Shown piece after piece: positions 26,302 to 34,724 of a DNA stretch of 64,000 nucleotides. The notes under the pieces are model-generated. The model saw only the letters and a program-made list of their open reading frames with translations. It was not told the origin of the DNA and did no database searches. Numbering within the stretch: the first letter of the stretch is position 1; each line of letters opens with the position of its first letter. The translations under genes and the position numbers were made by a program. Source of the stretch: an uncultured Porphyromonadaceae bacterium (GTDB lineage: Bacteria > Bacteroidota > Bacteroidia > Bacteroidales > Muribaculaceae); contig UQER01000014.1 in assembly GCA_900540205.1 (NCBI GenBank), positions 13,898-77,897 of the forward strand, given 5' to 3'.

Positions 26302-28671
26302 ATGGAGCATTATCTCTCGCAACTCAACCCACAGCAGCGCGAGGCCGTGGAATACATGGGCGGCCCGCAGCTTGTGATAGCCGGCGCCGGCTCGGGCAAG
26401 ACGCGTGTGCTCACCTATAAAATCGTGCACCTGCTGGCCCACGGTTTCGAGCCATACCGCATAGTGGCGCTCACCTTCACCAACAAGGCCGCACGCGAAA
26501 TGCGCGAACGCATCGAGGCGCTCGTGGGGCACGACACGGCCAAACGGCTGTGGATGGGAACTTTCCACAGCATTTTCGGCCGTATTCTGCGCCAGAACGC
26601 CGACCGCCTCGGCTTCAAACCGTCGTTCACCATCTACGATGCCGCCGACTCCAAGGCCCTCATCAAGACCATCATCAAGGACATGAATCTTGACGACAAG
26701 GTCTACAAGGCATCCACCGTGCAGAGCGCCATCTCCATGGCCAAGAACGCGCTGGTAAGCCCCGAGCGCTATGCCGCCGACGCCGACCTGATGGAGGCCG
26801 ACCGGCGCGCCAAACGTCCGCTCGTGCACGAGATTTACCGCACCTACCGGCAGCGCTGCAAGGTGGCCGGAGCGATGGACTTCGACGACCTGCTTTACTA
26901 CACCAACGTGCTGCTGCGCGACAATCCCGACGTACGCCACCACTATCAGGAGTTTTTCCGTTACGTGCTTGTGGACGAGTACCAGGACACCAACTTCGCC
27001 CAGCACTGCATTGTCACAGAGCTCTGCCGCGACAGCAACAGTCTCACCATGGTGGGCGACGATGCCCAGAGCATCTACTCCTTCCGCGGCGCCAATATCA
27101 AGAACATACTCAACCTGCAGCGCGCCTACCCCACACTGCGCATCTTCAAGCTGGAACAGAACTACCGCTCCACGCGCAACATCGTCGACGCGGCCAACTC
27201 GCTCATCGACAAGAACCGCGAGCAGATTCACAAGCATGTGTTCTCCAACAACGACGCCGGGCAGAAAATCGAGGTGATCAACAGCTCCACCGACTACGAG
27301 GAGGCATATCTCGTGGCCAACCGCATAGCCAGGCTCCACCGGGAGACACACGACAGCCTCGACGAATTTGCCGTGCTCTACCGCACCAACGCCCAGAGCC
27401 GACGCCTCGAGGAGTCGCTGCGCAAGCGCAACATCTCCTACCGCATCTACGGCGGCCTGTCGTTCTATCAGCGCAAGGAGGTGAAGGACGCCATCGCCTA
27501 TTTCCGTCTGGCAGTGAATCCGGACGACGACGAGGCCATGCGCCGCATCATCAACTACCCCGCGCGCGGCATCGGAGAGACTACCGTGGGGAAACTCACG
27601 GCTGCCGCCATTGCCGACCGCGTAAGCATGTGGAGCGTGCTCAACGCCCCTGCCGCGCATTCGCTCGACGTGAACGGAGGCACGCTCAAAAAACTCGATG
27701 CATTCCGCACCCTCATAGCGGGATTCGTACGCCAGAACAGCGAAGGTGCTGACGCCTACACCCTGGCCACCGCCATCATCGGCCAGACGCGCCTGCTCTC
27801 TTCGCTCATGAGCGACAACACTCCCGAAAACATCTCCAAGGGTGAGAACCTGCAGGAAATCCTGTCGAACGTCAAGGAGTTTGTCGACGAGCACAACGAG
27901 GCCGGCGAGCAGGACCAGACCGACATGAGCCACTTCCTTGCCGAAGTGTCGCTGGCCACCGACCAGGACGAGAAGGACACCGCCCAGCAGCGCGTAACGC
28001 TCATGACAGCCCATGCCGCCAAGGGTCTGGAGTTCAACAACGTGATTGTTGTCGGTGTGGAGGAGGAGCTTTTCCCCTCGTCGATGTCCCAGAACTCGGT
28101 GAGCGAAATCGAGGAGGAACGCCGCCTGCTCTATGTGGCCATAACACGTGCGCGCCGCTTCTGCATGCTCTCCTATGCCTCGTCAAGATTCAAGAACGGT
28201 CAGACCAAGATGTGCCAGCCGTCGCGTTTCCTGCGCGACATATCGCCTGAGTACATAAAGCTCGTGCAGGGCACTTCGCTCGGCTTCGACAACCAAGGAT
28301 TCGACCTGGTGGACAACTACCGCAGCTCGTTCCACTCACCTGCGGCGACTTTCGGCACCATCAACCCGACGGCTCCGAAACCAGTGCGCCCCACAGCCGC
28401 AACCGACCGCTGGCGCACACCACCTACTCCACCCTCACCACGCCCAGCGTCAGCAAATGCCCCTGTGCCCTCCGCCCCCGGAGAATTCTCGCTCCACACC
28501 ATCGACGAGGTGCGCGAAGGGATGGAGATAATGCACGAGCGGTTCGGACACGGAAAAATCACAGCTCTCGACACCGACCCGACAGGCCACAAGATCGTGG
28601 TTCTGTTCTCCAACGTGGAACAACGCAAACTAATGCTTAAATACGCCAGATTCAAGATAATCGACAACTGA
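26302..28671 (+). CDS. UvrD/PcrA-type DNA helicase
   Basis: 789-aa SF1A 3'-5' helicase acting in repair and in clearing proteins from DNA. Motif I AGAGSGKTRVLTYK is near residue 30, followed by LTFTNKAAREMRERI, motif II VDEYQDTNFAQH, motif III VGDDAQSIYSFRGA, motif IV LEQNYRST, and MTAHAAKGLEF with VAITRARR toward the end. The C-terminal 55 residues (EGMEIMHERFGHGKITALD) form the Tudor-like RNA-polymerase-binding domain after a Pro/Ala-rich linker. Second gene of the DUF4250 operon. The long minus-strand frame through it is a shadow. Confidence 0.96.
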   Translation: MEHYLSQLNPQQREAVEYMGGPQLVIAGAGSGKTRVLTYKIVHLLAHGFEPYRIVALTFTNKAAREMRERIEALVGHDTAKRLWMGTFHSIFGRILRQNADRLGFKPSFTIYDAADSKALIKTIIKDMNLDDKVYKASTVQSAISMAKNALVSPERYAADADLMEADRRAKRPLVHEIYRTYRQRCKVAGAMDFDDLLYYTNVLLRDNPDVRHHYQEFFRYVLVDEYQDTNFAQHCIVTELCRDSNSLTMVGDDAQSIYSFRGANIKNILNLQRAYPTLRIFKLEQNYRSTRNIVDAANSLIDKNREQIHKHVFSNNDAGQKIEVINSSTDYEEAYLVANRIARLHRETHDSLDEFAVLYRTNAQSRRLEESLRKRNISYRIYGGLSFYQRKEVKDAIAYFRLAVNPDDDEAMRRIINYPARGIGETTVGKLTAAAIADRVSMWSVLNAPAAHSLDVNGGTLKKLDAFRTLIAGFVRQNSEGADAYTLATAIIGQTRLLSSLMSDNTPENISKGENLQEILSNVKEFVDEHNEAGEQDQTDMSHFLAEVSLATDQDEKDTAQQRVTLMTAHAAKGLEFNNVIVVGVEEELFPSSMSQNSVSEIEEERRLLYVAITRARRFCMLSYASSRFKNGQTKMCQPSRFLRDISPEYIKLVQGTSLGFDNQGFDLVDNYRSSFHSPAATFGTINPTAPKPVRPTAATDRWRTPPTPPSPRPASANAPVPSAPGEFSLHTIDEVREGMEIMHERFGHGKITALDTDPTGHKIVVLFSNVEQRKLMLKYARFKIIDN

Positions 28672-28682
28672 CCCTCCCCCAA

Positions 28683-29885
28683 ATGTCAACCACCAATACC
28701 CCCGCATACAACGATGCAACAGCCATGCTCCCCACCCCGTTCTACGTGGTCTACGAGGACCGGCTGCGTGCCAACCTCGACCTCATTACCTCCGTGGCCC
28801 GTGAGGCCGGAGTGACCATCATCATGGCATTCAAGGCCAATGCGCTGTGGCGCACATTCCCCATTTTCCGCGAATACGGCGTGAGGTGCACGGCATCGTC
28901 GCTCAACGAGCTGCAGCTCGGCGTGGAGGAACTGCACACCCGCGTGCACTCCTACTGCCCGGCCTACACTCCGCTGACCATCGGCGCATATCTCGCAGGG
29001 AGCAGCCACATCACATTCAACTCGCTCAGCCAGTGGCACCGCTTCAAGGCCGACCTGCAGGCCCACAATTCGGCCCATCCAGAGGCAACCGTGTCGGCCG
29101 GACTGAGGGTTAACCCACAGTGCTCGGTCATTGAGACGGACATCTATAATCCGGCACTTCCCGGCAGCCGTTTCGGGGTGGTGGCTGACGACCTAAGCGA
29201 GGGGCTGCCCGACGGCATCGAGGGGCTACACTTCCACGCCCTCTGCGAATCCACCAGTTTCGACCTCGAAAAGGTGCTCGCGGCCTTCGAGGCGCAGTTC
29301 GGACATCTGCTTCCGCGGCTTAAATGGGTGAATTTCGGCGGCGGTCATCTTATGACCCGCCAGGGCTACGACACCGCCCATCTCATCGGCCTGCTGAAGT
29401 CGTTCCGCAACCGTCACCCCAATCTGGAGGTGATTCTCGAGCCGGGAAGCGCATTCACTTGGCGCACCGGCGACCTCATGGCCTCAGTTGTGGATGTGGT
29501 GAAAAATCAGGGAGTTCGCACGGCCATTCTCGATGTGTCGTTCGCGTGCCACATGCCCGACACGCTGGAGATGCCCTACAAACCGGCCGTGACCGAAAGC
29601 CTTTCGGACAAGGAGGTGGCCACAATGAATCCCGCCGACGTCTACACCTACCGCTTCGGCGGCAACTCCTGCCTGAGCGGCGACTTCATGGGCGACTGGC
29701 ATTTCAGCCGGCCGCTGCAGATCGGAGACCGCCTGACGTTCGAGGACATGAACCACTACACCACCGTGAAGACCAACATGTTCAACGGCATCAGCCATCC
29801 CGACATCGTGTTTGTCGACCACAACGGCACTCCGTCGGTGCTACGCCATTTCAGCTATGCTGACTACAAGAACCGCATGTCGTGA
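28683..29885 (+). CDS. nspC: carboxynorspermidine/carboxyspermidine decarboxylase
   Basis: 400-aa fold-type III PLP enzyme that decarboxylates carboxy(nor)spermidine, the last step of the alternative polyamine pathway used by Bacteroidota. The PLP lysine is Lys51 in MAFKANALW, and GLRVNPQCS, HFHALCES, WVNFGGGHLMTR and ILEPGSAFTW follow in the order usual for NspC. It lies 11 bp after uvrD. The partner dehydrogenase gene is not in this window. Confidence 0.93.
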   Translation: MSTTNTPAYNDATAMLPTPFYVVYEDRLRANLDLITSVAREAGVTIIMAFKANALWRTFPIFREYGVRCTASSLNELQLGVEELHTRVHSYCPAYTPLTIGAYLAGSSHITFNSLSQWHRFKADLQAHNSAHPEATVSAGLRVNPQCSVIETDIYNPALPGSRFGVVADDLSEGLPDGIEGLHFHALCESTSFDLEKVLAAFEAQFGHLLPRLKWVNFGGGHLMTRQGYDTAHLIGLLKSFRNRHPNLEVILEPGSAFTWRTGDLMASVVDVVKNQGVRTAILDVSFACHMPDTLEMPYKPAVTESLSDKEVATMNPADVYTYRFGGNSCLSGDFMGDWHFSRPLQIGDRLTFEDMNHYTTVKTNMFNGISHPDIVFVDHNGTPSVLRHFSYADYKNRMS

Positions 29886-29936
29886 CCCATACGCCAATAC
29901 CCAACATCTGAAAATATCACCCAACACCCGGAAGCC

Positions 29937-30932
29937 ATGAAATACTCTGTGATAGTGCCCGTGTACAACCGCATCGGCGAAGTGTCCGACCTCCTGCGCA
30001 GCCTTGCCGCCCAGACGGCACGGAATTTCGAAGTAATAATCGTGGAGGACGGCTCCACCGAGCCATGCCGCTCCGTAGCTGAGGCATATGCACCGGTGCT
30101 CGACGTAAAATATTTCTTCAAGGAGAACGAGGGGCGCTCCATCGCCCGCAACTACGGCATGGACCACGCCACCGGCGACTATTTCATTTTCTTCGATTCG
30201 GACTGTGTGATTCCGGCCGACTATTTCGAGAAGCTCAACCGCATGGAGGTGGAGACGCCTGCCGACTGCTTCGGTGGTCCCGATGCCGCCGACGCCTCGT
30301 TCACCACCACACAGAAGGCCATAAACCACGCCATGACGTCGTTTCTCACCACCGGCGGTATCCGCGGCGGCAAAATCAGCCTTGAGAAATTCACCCCGCG
30401 CACATTCAACATGGGCTTCTCCCGACAGGTGTACCAGAGTGTGGGGGGCTTCCGCGAGATGTTCTCGGAGGACATCGACATGAGCACCCGCATCCGCAAG
30501 GCCGGATTCTCCATCGCCCTTTATCCCGACCTTCCGGTCTACCACAAACGGCGCGTGGATTTCCGCAAATTCCTGCGTCAGGTCTACGTGTTCGGCATGT
30601 CGCGCATCACCCTAAAACTGCTCTACCCCGATTCACTTAAAGCCGTGCACTGCCTGCCGGCCGTGTTCGTGGTGGGTGTGGCGGCCATGATTCTTCTTGC
30701 CATAGTGTGGTCGCCCTGGTGGCTGCTCCCCCTCGTCGTCTATCTGCTCGCCATCTTCATCAGCGCGCTGGTGTCAACCCGTTCGGCGGTGATTGCCTGC
30801 AAGGCTGTGCCGGCATCGCTCATCCAGCTCGGAGGCTACGGGTGCGGTTTCCTCAAGGCATGGTTCGTCAAGATCGTATGCCGCCGTGGCCGCAACGAAG
30901 CCGAAGAGATAGCCCTCCGCAAAGGCAAATAA
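29937..30932 (+). CDS. family 2 glycosyltransferase with C-terminal membrane segment
   Basis: 331 aa. The GT-A fold opens MKYSVIVPVYNRIGEVSDLLRSL, with the nucleotide-sugar metal motif FFDSDCVIP near residue 85 and a later GGFREMFSEDIDMSTRIRKAG (ED acid/base type). Two hydrophobic stretches near 240-285 would anchor it in the inner membrane. Substrate is unknown; it sits alone between nspC and radC (51- and 38-bp gaps), not in a polysaccharide cluster. Confidence 0.9.
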   Translation: MKYSVIVPVYNRIGEVSDLLRSLAAQTARNFEVIIVEDGSTEPCRSVAEAYAPVLDVKYFFKENEGRSIARNYGMDHATGDYFIFFDSDCVIPADYFEKLNRMEVETPADCFGGPDAADASFTTTQKAINHAMTSFLTTGGIRGGKISLEKFTPRTFNMGFSRQVYQSVGGFREMFSEDIDMSTRIRKAGFSIALYPDLPVYHKRRVDFRKFLRQVYVFGMSRITLKLLYPDSLKAVHCLPAVFVVGVAAMILLAIVWSPWWLLPLVVYLLAIFISALVSTRSAVIACKAVPASLIQLGGYGCGFLKAWFVKIVCRRGRNEAEEIALRKGK

Positions 30933-30970
30933 TCCCCACACGTTTCACATTCATAATTAAATTTGGCAAC

Positions 30971-31672
30971 ATGCAATCCGACAGCAAGTCCATCCTCATC
31001 CGCAATCTCAACGACGACGAGCGGCCCCGCGAAAAAGCCATGACACACGGTATGGACGCGCTGACCGACGTGGAACTGCTTGCCCTGCTGCTCGGCTCGG
31101 GACTGCCGGGCAAATCGGTGCTCGACCTCAGCCGCGAGATTCTCGCCGACGTAGACAACCGTCTGAGCGTGCTGGCACGCATGTCGATTGCCGAACTTAA
31201 AAAGAAATATCGCGGCGTGGGCGATGCCAAGGCCACCCTGCTTGTGGCCGCCATGACATTCGGTTCGCGTGTGCAGAAAAGCATGGCCGTGCCGTTTCCG
31301 CAGATATGCTGCTCCACCGATGCTTACAATTATATGCGCGACAAACTGGAACGCCTCAATTACGAGGAGTTCTGGGTGCTCCATCTCACCCGCGCCAACC
31401 GTGTGCAGTTTGCCGAGCGTGTGAGCAAAGGGGGAATTGCAAGCACTGCCGTCGACATCAAAATCATTGCCAAAAGCGCCATCGACCACCTCTCCTCCGG
31501 CCTGATTCTGGTGCACAACCATCCGGCAGGCACCATGAACCCCTCATCGCAGGACGACAACCTCACCCGCCGCATCGTGGAAACCTGCAAAATCATCGAC
31601 GTCCCCGTGCAGGACCACATCATCATCGGCCCGTCATCCTACTACAGCTACCGCGACCAGGGACGACTGTAA
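30971..31672 (+). CDS. radC: RadC family JAB/MPN domain protein
   Basis: 233 aa from MQSDSKSILIRNLNDDERPREK (30971); longer in-frame extension overlaps the glycosyltransferase and is rejected. An N-terminal helix-hairpin-helix region (about 20-100) is followed by the JAMM metal motif with the HNHPAG box and the downstream Asp (SSQDDNLTRRIVE). Members are often called DNA repair proteins, but that role is disputed. TAAATTTG at 30958-30965 might give a nearly leaderless message. Its stop codon directly abuts the repeat element at 31673. Confidence 0.92.
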   Translation: MQSDSKSILIRNLNDDERPREKAMTHGMDALTDVELLALLLGSGLPGKSVLDLSREILADVDNRLSVLARMSIAELKKKYRGVGDAKATLLVAAMTFGSRVQKSMAVPFPQICCSTDAYNYMRDKLERLNYEEFWVLHLTRANRVQFAERVSKGGIASTAVDIKIIAKSAIDHLSSGLILVHNHPAGTMNPSSQDDNLTRRIVETCKIIDVPVQDHIIIGPSSYYSYRDQGRL

Positions 31673-31686
31673 CGATGCACAATTAT

Positions 31687-31728
31687 CGATGCACGATGCA
31701 CGATGCACGATGCACGATGCACGATGCA
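31687..31728 (+). repeat. tandem heptamer array, left arm
   Basis: Six perfect copies of CGATGCA with no spacer, followed by a partial copy. One isolated unit sits at 31673-31679. The uniformity suggests recent slippage-type expansion. Confidence 0.95.
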
Positions 31729-31745
31729 CGATTGCCTATGGTGGT

Positions 31746-31770
31746 GTAGGGACGCACGGTTCGTGCGTCC
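31746..31770 (+). repeat. REP-like hairpin, type 1, copy A
   Basis: GTAG followed by a 9-bp perfect stem GGACGCACG / CGTGCGTCC with a 3-nt loop. A 5' GTAG directly before an imperfect or perfect hairpin is the hallmark of repetitive extragenic palindromes mobilised by RAYT (Y1-type) transposases. Confidence 0.75.
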
Positions 31771-31830
31771 GCATATAATCCGCTCACAACTCACACATAA
31801 ACCATTATTATACAAACAAATTAAAAAAAA

Positions 31831-31855
31831 GGACGCACCGGCCGTGCGTCCCTAC
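31831..31855 (-). repeat. REP-like hairpin, type 1, copy B (inverted)
   Basis: Inverted copy of the element at 31746: read on the minus strand it begins GTAGGGACGCACGG and folds the same stem. The two copies face each other across 60 bp, a BIME-like arrangement. Confidence 0.75.
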
Positions 31856-31897
31856 GTTTTGTGAACATCCCTCAATAATCATGCATCAATAATAATT

Positions 31898-31980
31898 CAT
31901 CGTGCATCGATAATCGTGCATTGTGCATTGTGCATCATGCATTGTGCATCATGCATCATGCATCGTGAATTGTGCATCGA
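31898..31980 (-). repeat. degenerate heptamer array, right arm
   Basis: Read on the minus strand it consists of CGATGCA, TGATGCA and CAATGCA units, mostly in 7-bp register, starting one base after the barrel-protein stop. It is the diverged counterpart of the uniform left arm. Confidence 0.85.
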
Positions 31981-32730
31981 TTAAAAGTTGTATCCGAGGG
32001 TTATGGCGAAGATGTTGCGGCGCAGATTGCGCTGAAGGTCAATTGTGCCTGATTTCATTTTAGTTATTCCCCACGCACCGCTGAGACTCATATAGTATTT
32101 CTGATATTCCACGCCGGCGCCGAAATTCCACTGCAGATCAACGTGCTTGAAGCCGTTTGTACCGAAAAGCGATGTGCTGAAGGAAGGCTCCTCCTCGCCG
32201 GGCACTCTCACGGCATCCTGATGATAACGTGCCACAAGTGAGAGATTGATCTGCGGACCGGTGAACACATGCACCTTCACATCCTCAGTGAAATCGAAAT
32301 GATAGCCCACATTCAGAGGAATACGGAAGCCGAAATTACGAATCGAACCGTCAATCTGATAAGGCACTTCAACATCGTCGGTAACCGCCTCGCCACCGGG
32401 ACCTACAACGGGCTGCCCGGCACCGTCGAGCTGTGGCACCTTCTGTGTGAATGTATCCCACTGATTGGCCCCTATTGTGTTATAAAACACGCTAAGTCCT
32501 GGCTCGAAATAAAGATTCATGAACAGCGGGATATTATATATGCCGCCGACCGAGAATCCGGCCTGATTGCTGTAAAAACCGCCGCCGTTGGCAGCCGATG
32601 AGATGTCGACCGACACGCGGGCACCGAAATGAGCGATGTTGTCGGGATTATCGAAAAGATAGGTGGATGCCGCCGATGCCGACAGACTTGCGGCCACAAC
32701 CGATCCCAATGCTAAGAATTTTAATTTCAT
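31981..32730 (-). CDS. outer-membrane beta-barrel protein (porin/OmpW-like size)
   Basis: 249 aa with a signal peptide (MKLKFLALGSVVAASLSASA) and a body of alternating hydrophobic/polar strands ending in the terminal Phe of IFAITLGYNF, as expected for an outer-membrane barrel. Conserved-looking strands include FYSNQAGFSVGGIYNIPL and FGFRIPLNVGYHFDF, resembling the Bacteroidota outer membrane beta-barrel (OMP_b-brl, PorT-like) families. Ligand unknown. It is transcribed alone from a promoter near 32810, convergent with radC, and its stop abuts the repeat element. Confidence 0.85.
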   Translation of the reverse strand: MKLKFLALGSVVAASLSASAASTYLFDNPDNIAHFGARVSVDISSAANGGGFYSNQAGFSVGGIYNIPLFMNLYFEPGLSVFYNTIGANQWDTFTQKVPQLDGAGQPVVGPGGEAVTDDVEVPYQIDGSIRNFGFRIPLNVGYHFDFTEDVKVHVFTGPQINLSLVARYHQDAVRVPGEEEPSFSTSLFGTNGFKHVDLQWNFGAGVEYQKYYMSLSGAWGITKMKSGTIDLQRNLRRNIFAITLGYNF

Positions 32731-32805
32731 ATGCGCGAATACTAATAATCAGGTTTACTTTTAATTCCGGCGCCACTCCATAGAGGCGCCCTTATATCTG
32801 AAATG

Positions 32806-32837
32806 TAAAGTTAGCAATTGTTGCCGTCACATCCCAA
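32806..32837 (-). promoter_or_regulatory. promoter of the barrel-protein gene
   Basis: On the minus strand TTG (32837-32835), 21 bp, then TAACTTTA (32813-32806), one mismatch from TAnnTTTG. The 5' leader of about 75 nt contains a GGCGCC/GGCGCC hairpin (32769-32790). With the REP pair at 33003-33089 this is what the 375-bp gap holds. Confidence 0.5.
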
Positions 32838-33002
32838 TATGTAACGAAAAAAACAACGATAATTCCAATCTCTTCTCCTTTTCTGCCATCACATGTCCAC
32901 CTGCACACTGCTATCCTAAACGATATCAGAATAAAACCGGATAATTGAATTACAGATGCCGTAATTTTTAAAGCGCTATATCAGAATTTCTTTCATTCGC
33001 AA

Positions 33003-33026
33003 GTAGAGACATGCCTTCGGCATGTG
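33003..33026 (+). repeat. REP-like hairpin, type 2, copy A
   Basis: GTAG then a hairpin with a 7-bp perfect stem ACATGCC / GGCATGT and a TTC loop. Same design as the type 1 REP but a different stem sequence. Confidence 0.7.
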
Positions 33027-33065
33027 GAACAGAGATGCATTCCTAACTGTAACATCAATCTGATT

Positions 33066-33089
33066 CACATGCCGAAGGCATGTCACTAC
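33066..33089 (-). repeat. REP-like hairpin, type 2, copy B (inverted)
   Basis: On the minus strand it reads GTAGTGACATGCCTTCGGC and is the inverted partner of 33003-33026, separated by 39 bp. It starts 16 bp after the PCMD gene stop and may help end that transcript. Confidence 0.7.
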
Positions 33090-33105
33090 CTGTTTATGAC
33101 CTTTT

Positions 33106-34710
33106 TTAATAATCGTAGAGGAGCTGGAGGTCGTCGATGCAGAGCACGCTGCCGTTGCCGCCGGTGAAATAGTCGCCGTATTTGCTGGCGGAGGCCACCA
33201 CGAGGATGTAGGTGGGCACACGGTTGGTGGCTTTATACTCCAGATCGATGTTGAACTGGATGTAGTTCGGTATGGTCTGGTCGCTCTCGAAGCTTCCATA
33301 GGCCACCACCTCCGGGCCATCAGGATTGAACAGCTGCCGGTTCGAAGGGTTTGTGCGGATTTCGAAAGGCTCGGCACTGTCGATAAGCGCCACCCAGACA
33401 ATGCATGCGTCGGGCTCTCCTTTAAGATTTTCGAACTCCTTGGTTGTATGGGAGATGGGTACCGAGGTGTATTTCAGATAACCTTGCAGACGGGTGGGAC
33501 GCTCGGTGAACGGACGCCCGAAACTGAGGATACCGTTTGTGCCGTCTGTTTTCACATAGCGTCCGGCGAAGATGTTGCCGGCCGCCAACTTGCCGATGAC
33601 GCCTATCCCCACAAAGCGTGTCTCAAGACACGCGGCACGTCCGGTGCCTGTGGAAGTATCGTCAGTCGGATAGGTATTGCTGTCGCCAAGCGTGGTGGCA
33701 CCCTTGTTGCCGGTATCCCAGTAAGGGGTCTGGTCGGCGCCCCACGGATTCCAGACTTTACCTGACTGGCTCCATTCGTCGAACGATTCGTTAGGCAACT
33801 GCGGTATGCTGCCGGTGGTGAACTCCACTGTGACGCCGGTCTCATCATTGGAGTAAGCACGGGCCTCATAAGAGGTGAGCGGGTTCAGTCCGGTGAGACG
33901 CGCACAGAATGTGGCGCCGGTGTGCTGCACCCATGCGGCGGGGGCCTTGGTCCACTCCTCGGTGCCTTTCAGACGGTATTCCACACCGTTGTCGCGCCCC
34001 TCGATAGCCGAACCGTAGACCCATGCCACCTGACTCCAGGCGTCGGCCCGAGTGGTTTCCACCGTACTCGTCACCGTGCGGCCGTAGATGGTCCATGTTT
34101 CCTTCCGGCCGTGGATGCTCAGCTCCACCTCCTTGGGCTGCTCAAGACTGATTTCCTCCCCTGCAAGATAAGGTGTTGTCAGACAGCCCTCCGGCCCGAG
34201 CTTCATGGTGAGAACCTTCACGTGCTCCAGCCCCACGGACTCAGGCAAGGTGACCACCACACGCCGGGCTGCCACGTCGATGATGGTGGCGCCCATCTGG
34301 CCGTCGACGGTGAAATATCGCTCGATGTTCTGCACACCTTCTATCACCCAGTCGTAATCCTGATAAAGAGCGAGAGTGAGGATATAGTATTCCTCAAGAT
34401 TCATAGGCTCCTCGAGCGAACCGCGCACCACCCGCGCTCCTTCCGAAAGCTGATAGTGCGTGATCTCGACATTCTGCATATCCACCGTTTCGTCGAACGT
34501 CATGACAACAAACCGGTTGGTGACATCGATCTGCGCCGGTTTGAGCATCCCTTCCGCCTCGATTTCCAGTATGTCGGGCTGGATGCGCGGATAGGGAATG
34601 TCGTTCTTTATACAGCTCACACAGAGCAGCATCGTCAGGGCAACCGCGAAAGTTACCCTGACCGCTGCCGCCTTTTTGCGGAAGATAGTGGAATATGCTT
34701 TTCTCATCAT
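33106..34710 (-). CDS. PCMD-domain surface lipoprotein
   Basis: 534 aa. A basic start and hydrophobic segment lead to the lipobox-like LLCVSC with lipidated Cys33, followed by acidic/polar residues, so an outer-membrane lipoprotein is likely. Residues about 45-300 look like repeated Ig/fibronectin-type beta domains (FVVMTFDETVDM, FTVDGQMGATIIDVAARRVVVTLP). The last 230 residues (LPNESFDEWSQSGKVWNPWG to SVLCIDDLQLLYDY) match the putative carbohydrate metabolism domain (PCMD) pattern. Last gene of a four-gene operon, 14 bp after the hydrolase-like gene. It probably binds glycan at the surface. Confidence 0.82.
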   Translation of the reverse strand: MMRKAYSTIFRKKAAAVRVTFAVALTMLLCVSCIKNDIPYPRIQPDILEIEAEGMLKPAQIDVTNRFVVMTFDETVDMQNVEITHYQLSEGARVVRGSLEEPMNLEEYYILTLALYQDYDWVIEGVQNIERYFTVDGQMGATIIDVAARRVVVTLPESVGLEHVKVLTMKLGPEGCLTTPYLAGEEISLEQPKEVELSIHGRKETWTIYGRTVTSTVETTRADAWSQVAWVYGSAIEGRDNGVEYRLKGTEEWTKAPAAWVQHTGATFCARLTGLNPLTSYEARAYSNDETGVTVEFTTGSIPQLPNESFDEWSQSGKVWNPWGADQTPYWDTGNKGATTLGDSNTYPTDDTSTGTGRAACLETRFVGIGVIGKLAAGNIFAGRYVKTDGTNGILSFGRPFTERPTRLQGYLKYTSVPISHTTKEFENLKGEPDACIVWVALIDSAEPFEIRTNPSNRQLFNPDGPEVVAYGSFESDQTIPNYIQFNIDLEYKATNRVPTYILVVASASKYGDYFTGGNGSVLCIDDLQLLYDY

Positions 34711-34724
34711 TTATTTTTCTGGGA

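Larger units (their letters stand above)
31673..31980. repeat. symmetric inverted element: 7-bp tandem repeats plus two REP hairpins
   Basis: This fills the whole gap between the convergent radC and outer-membrane barrel genes. Both arms begin within one base of the flanking stop codon with CGATGCACAATT, and continue through 7-bp units to a GTAG-type REP hairpin facing inward. A 21-nt stretch of the left arm (31678-31698) recurs inverted in the right arm (31898-31918) with one mismatch. The centre (31771-31830) is AT-rich. There is no coding sequence. Confidence 0.85.

Noticed and set aside
26269..28014. 581-codon open frame on the minus strand across uvrD
   Set aside because: Complete overlap with a helicase carrying all SF1 motifs; the product is Val/Gly/His-rich composition noise caused by high GC at third positions.
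30958..30965. TAAATTTG as a dedicated radC promoter
   Set aside because: It would place the transcription start at the ATG and lacks a -33 box; radC is better explained as last gene of the DUF4250 operon, so it is mentioned only in the radC entry.
31687..31728. CRISPR array suggested by the regular repeats
   Set aside because: Units are 7 bp with no spacers between them and no cas genes nearby; this is a tandem repeat.
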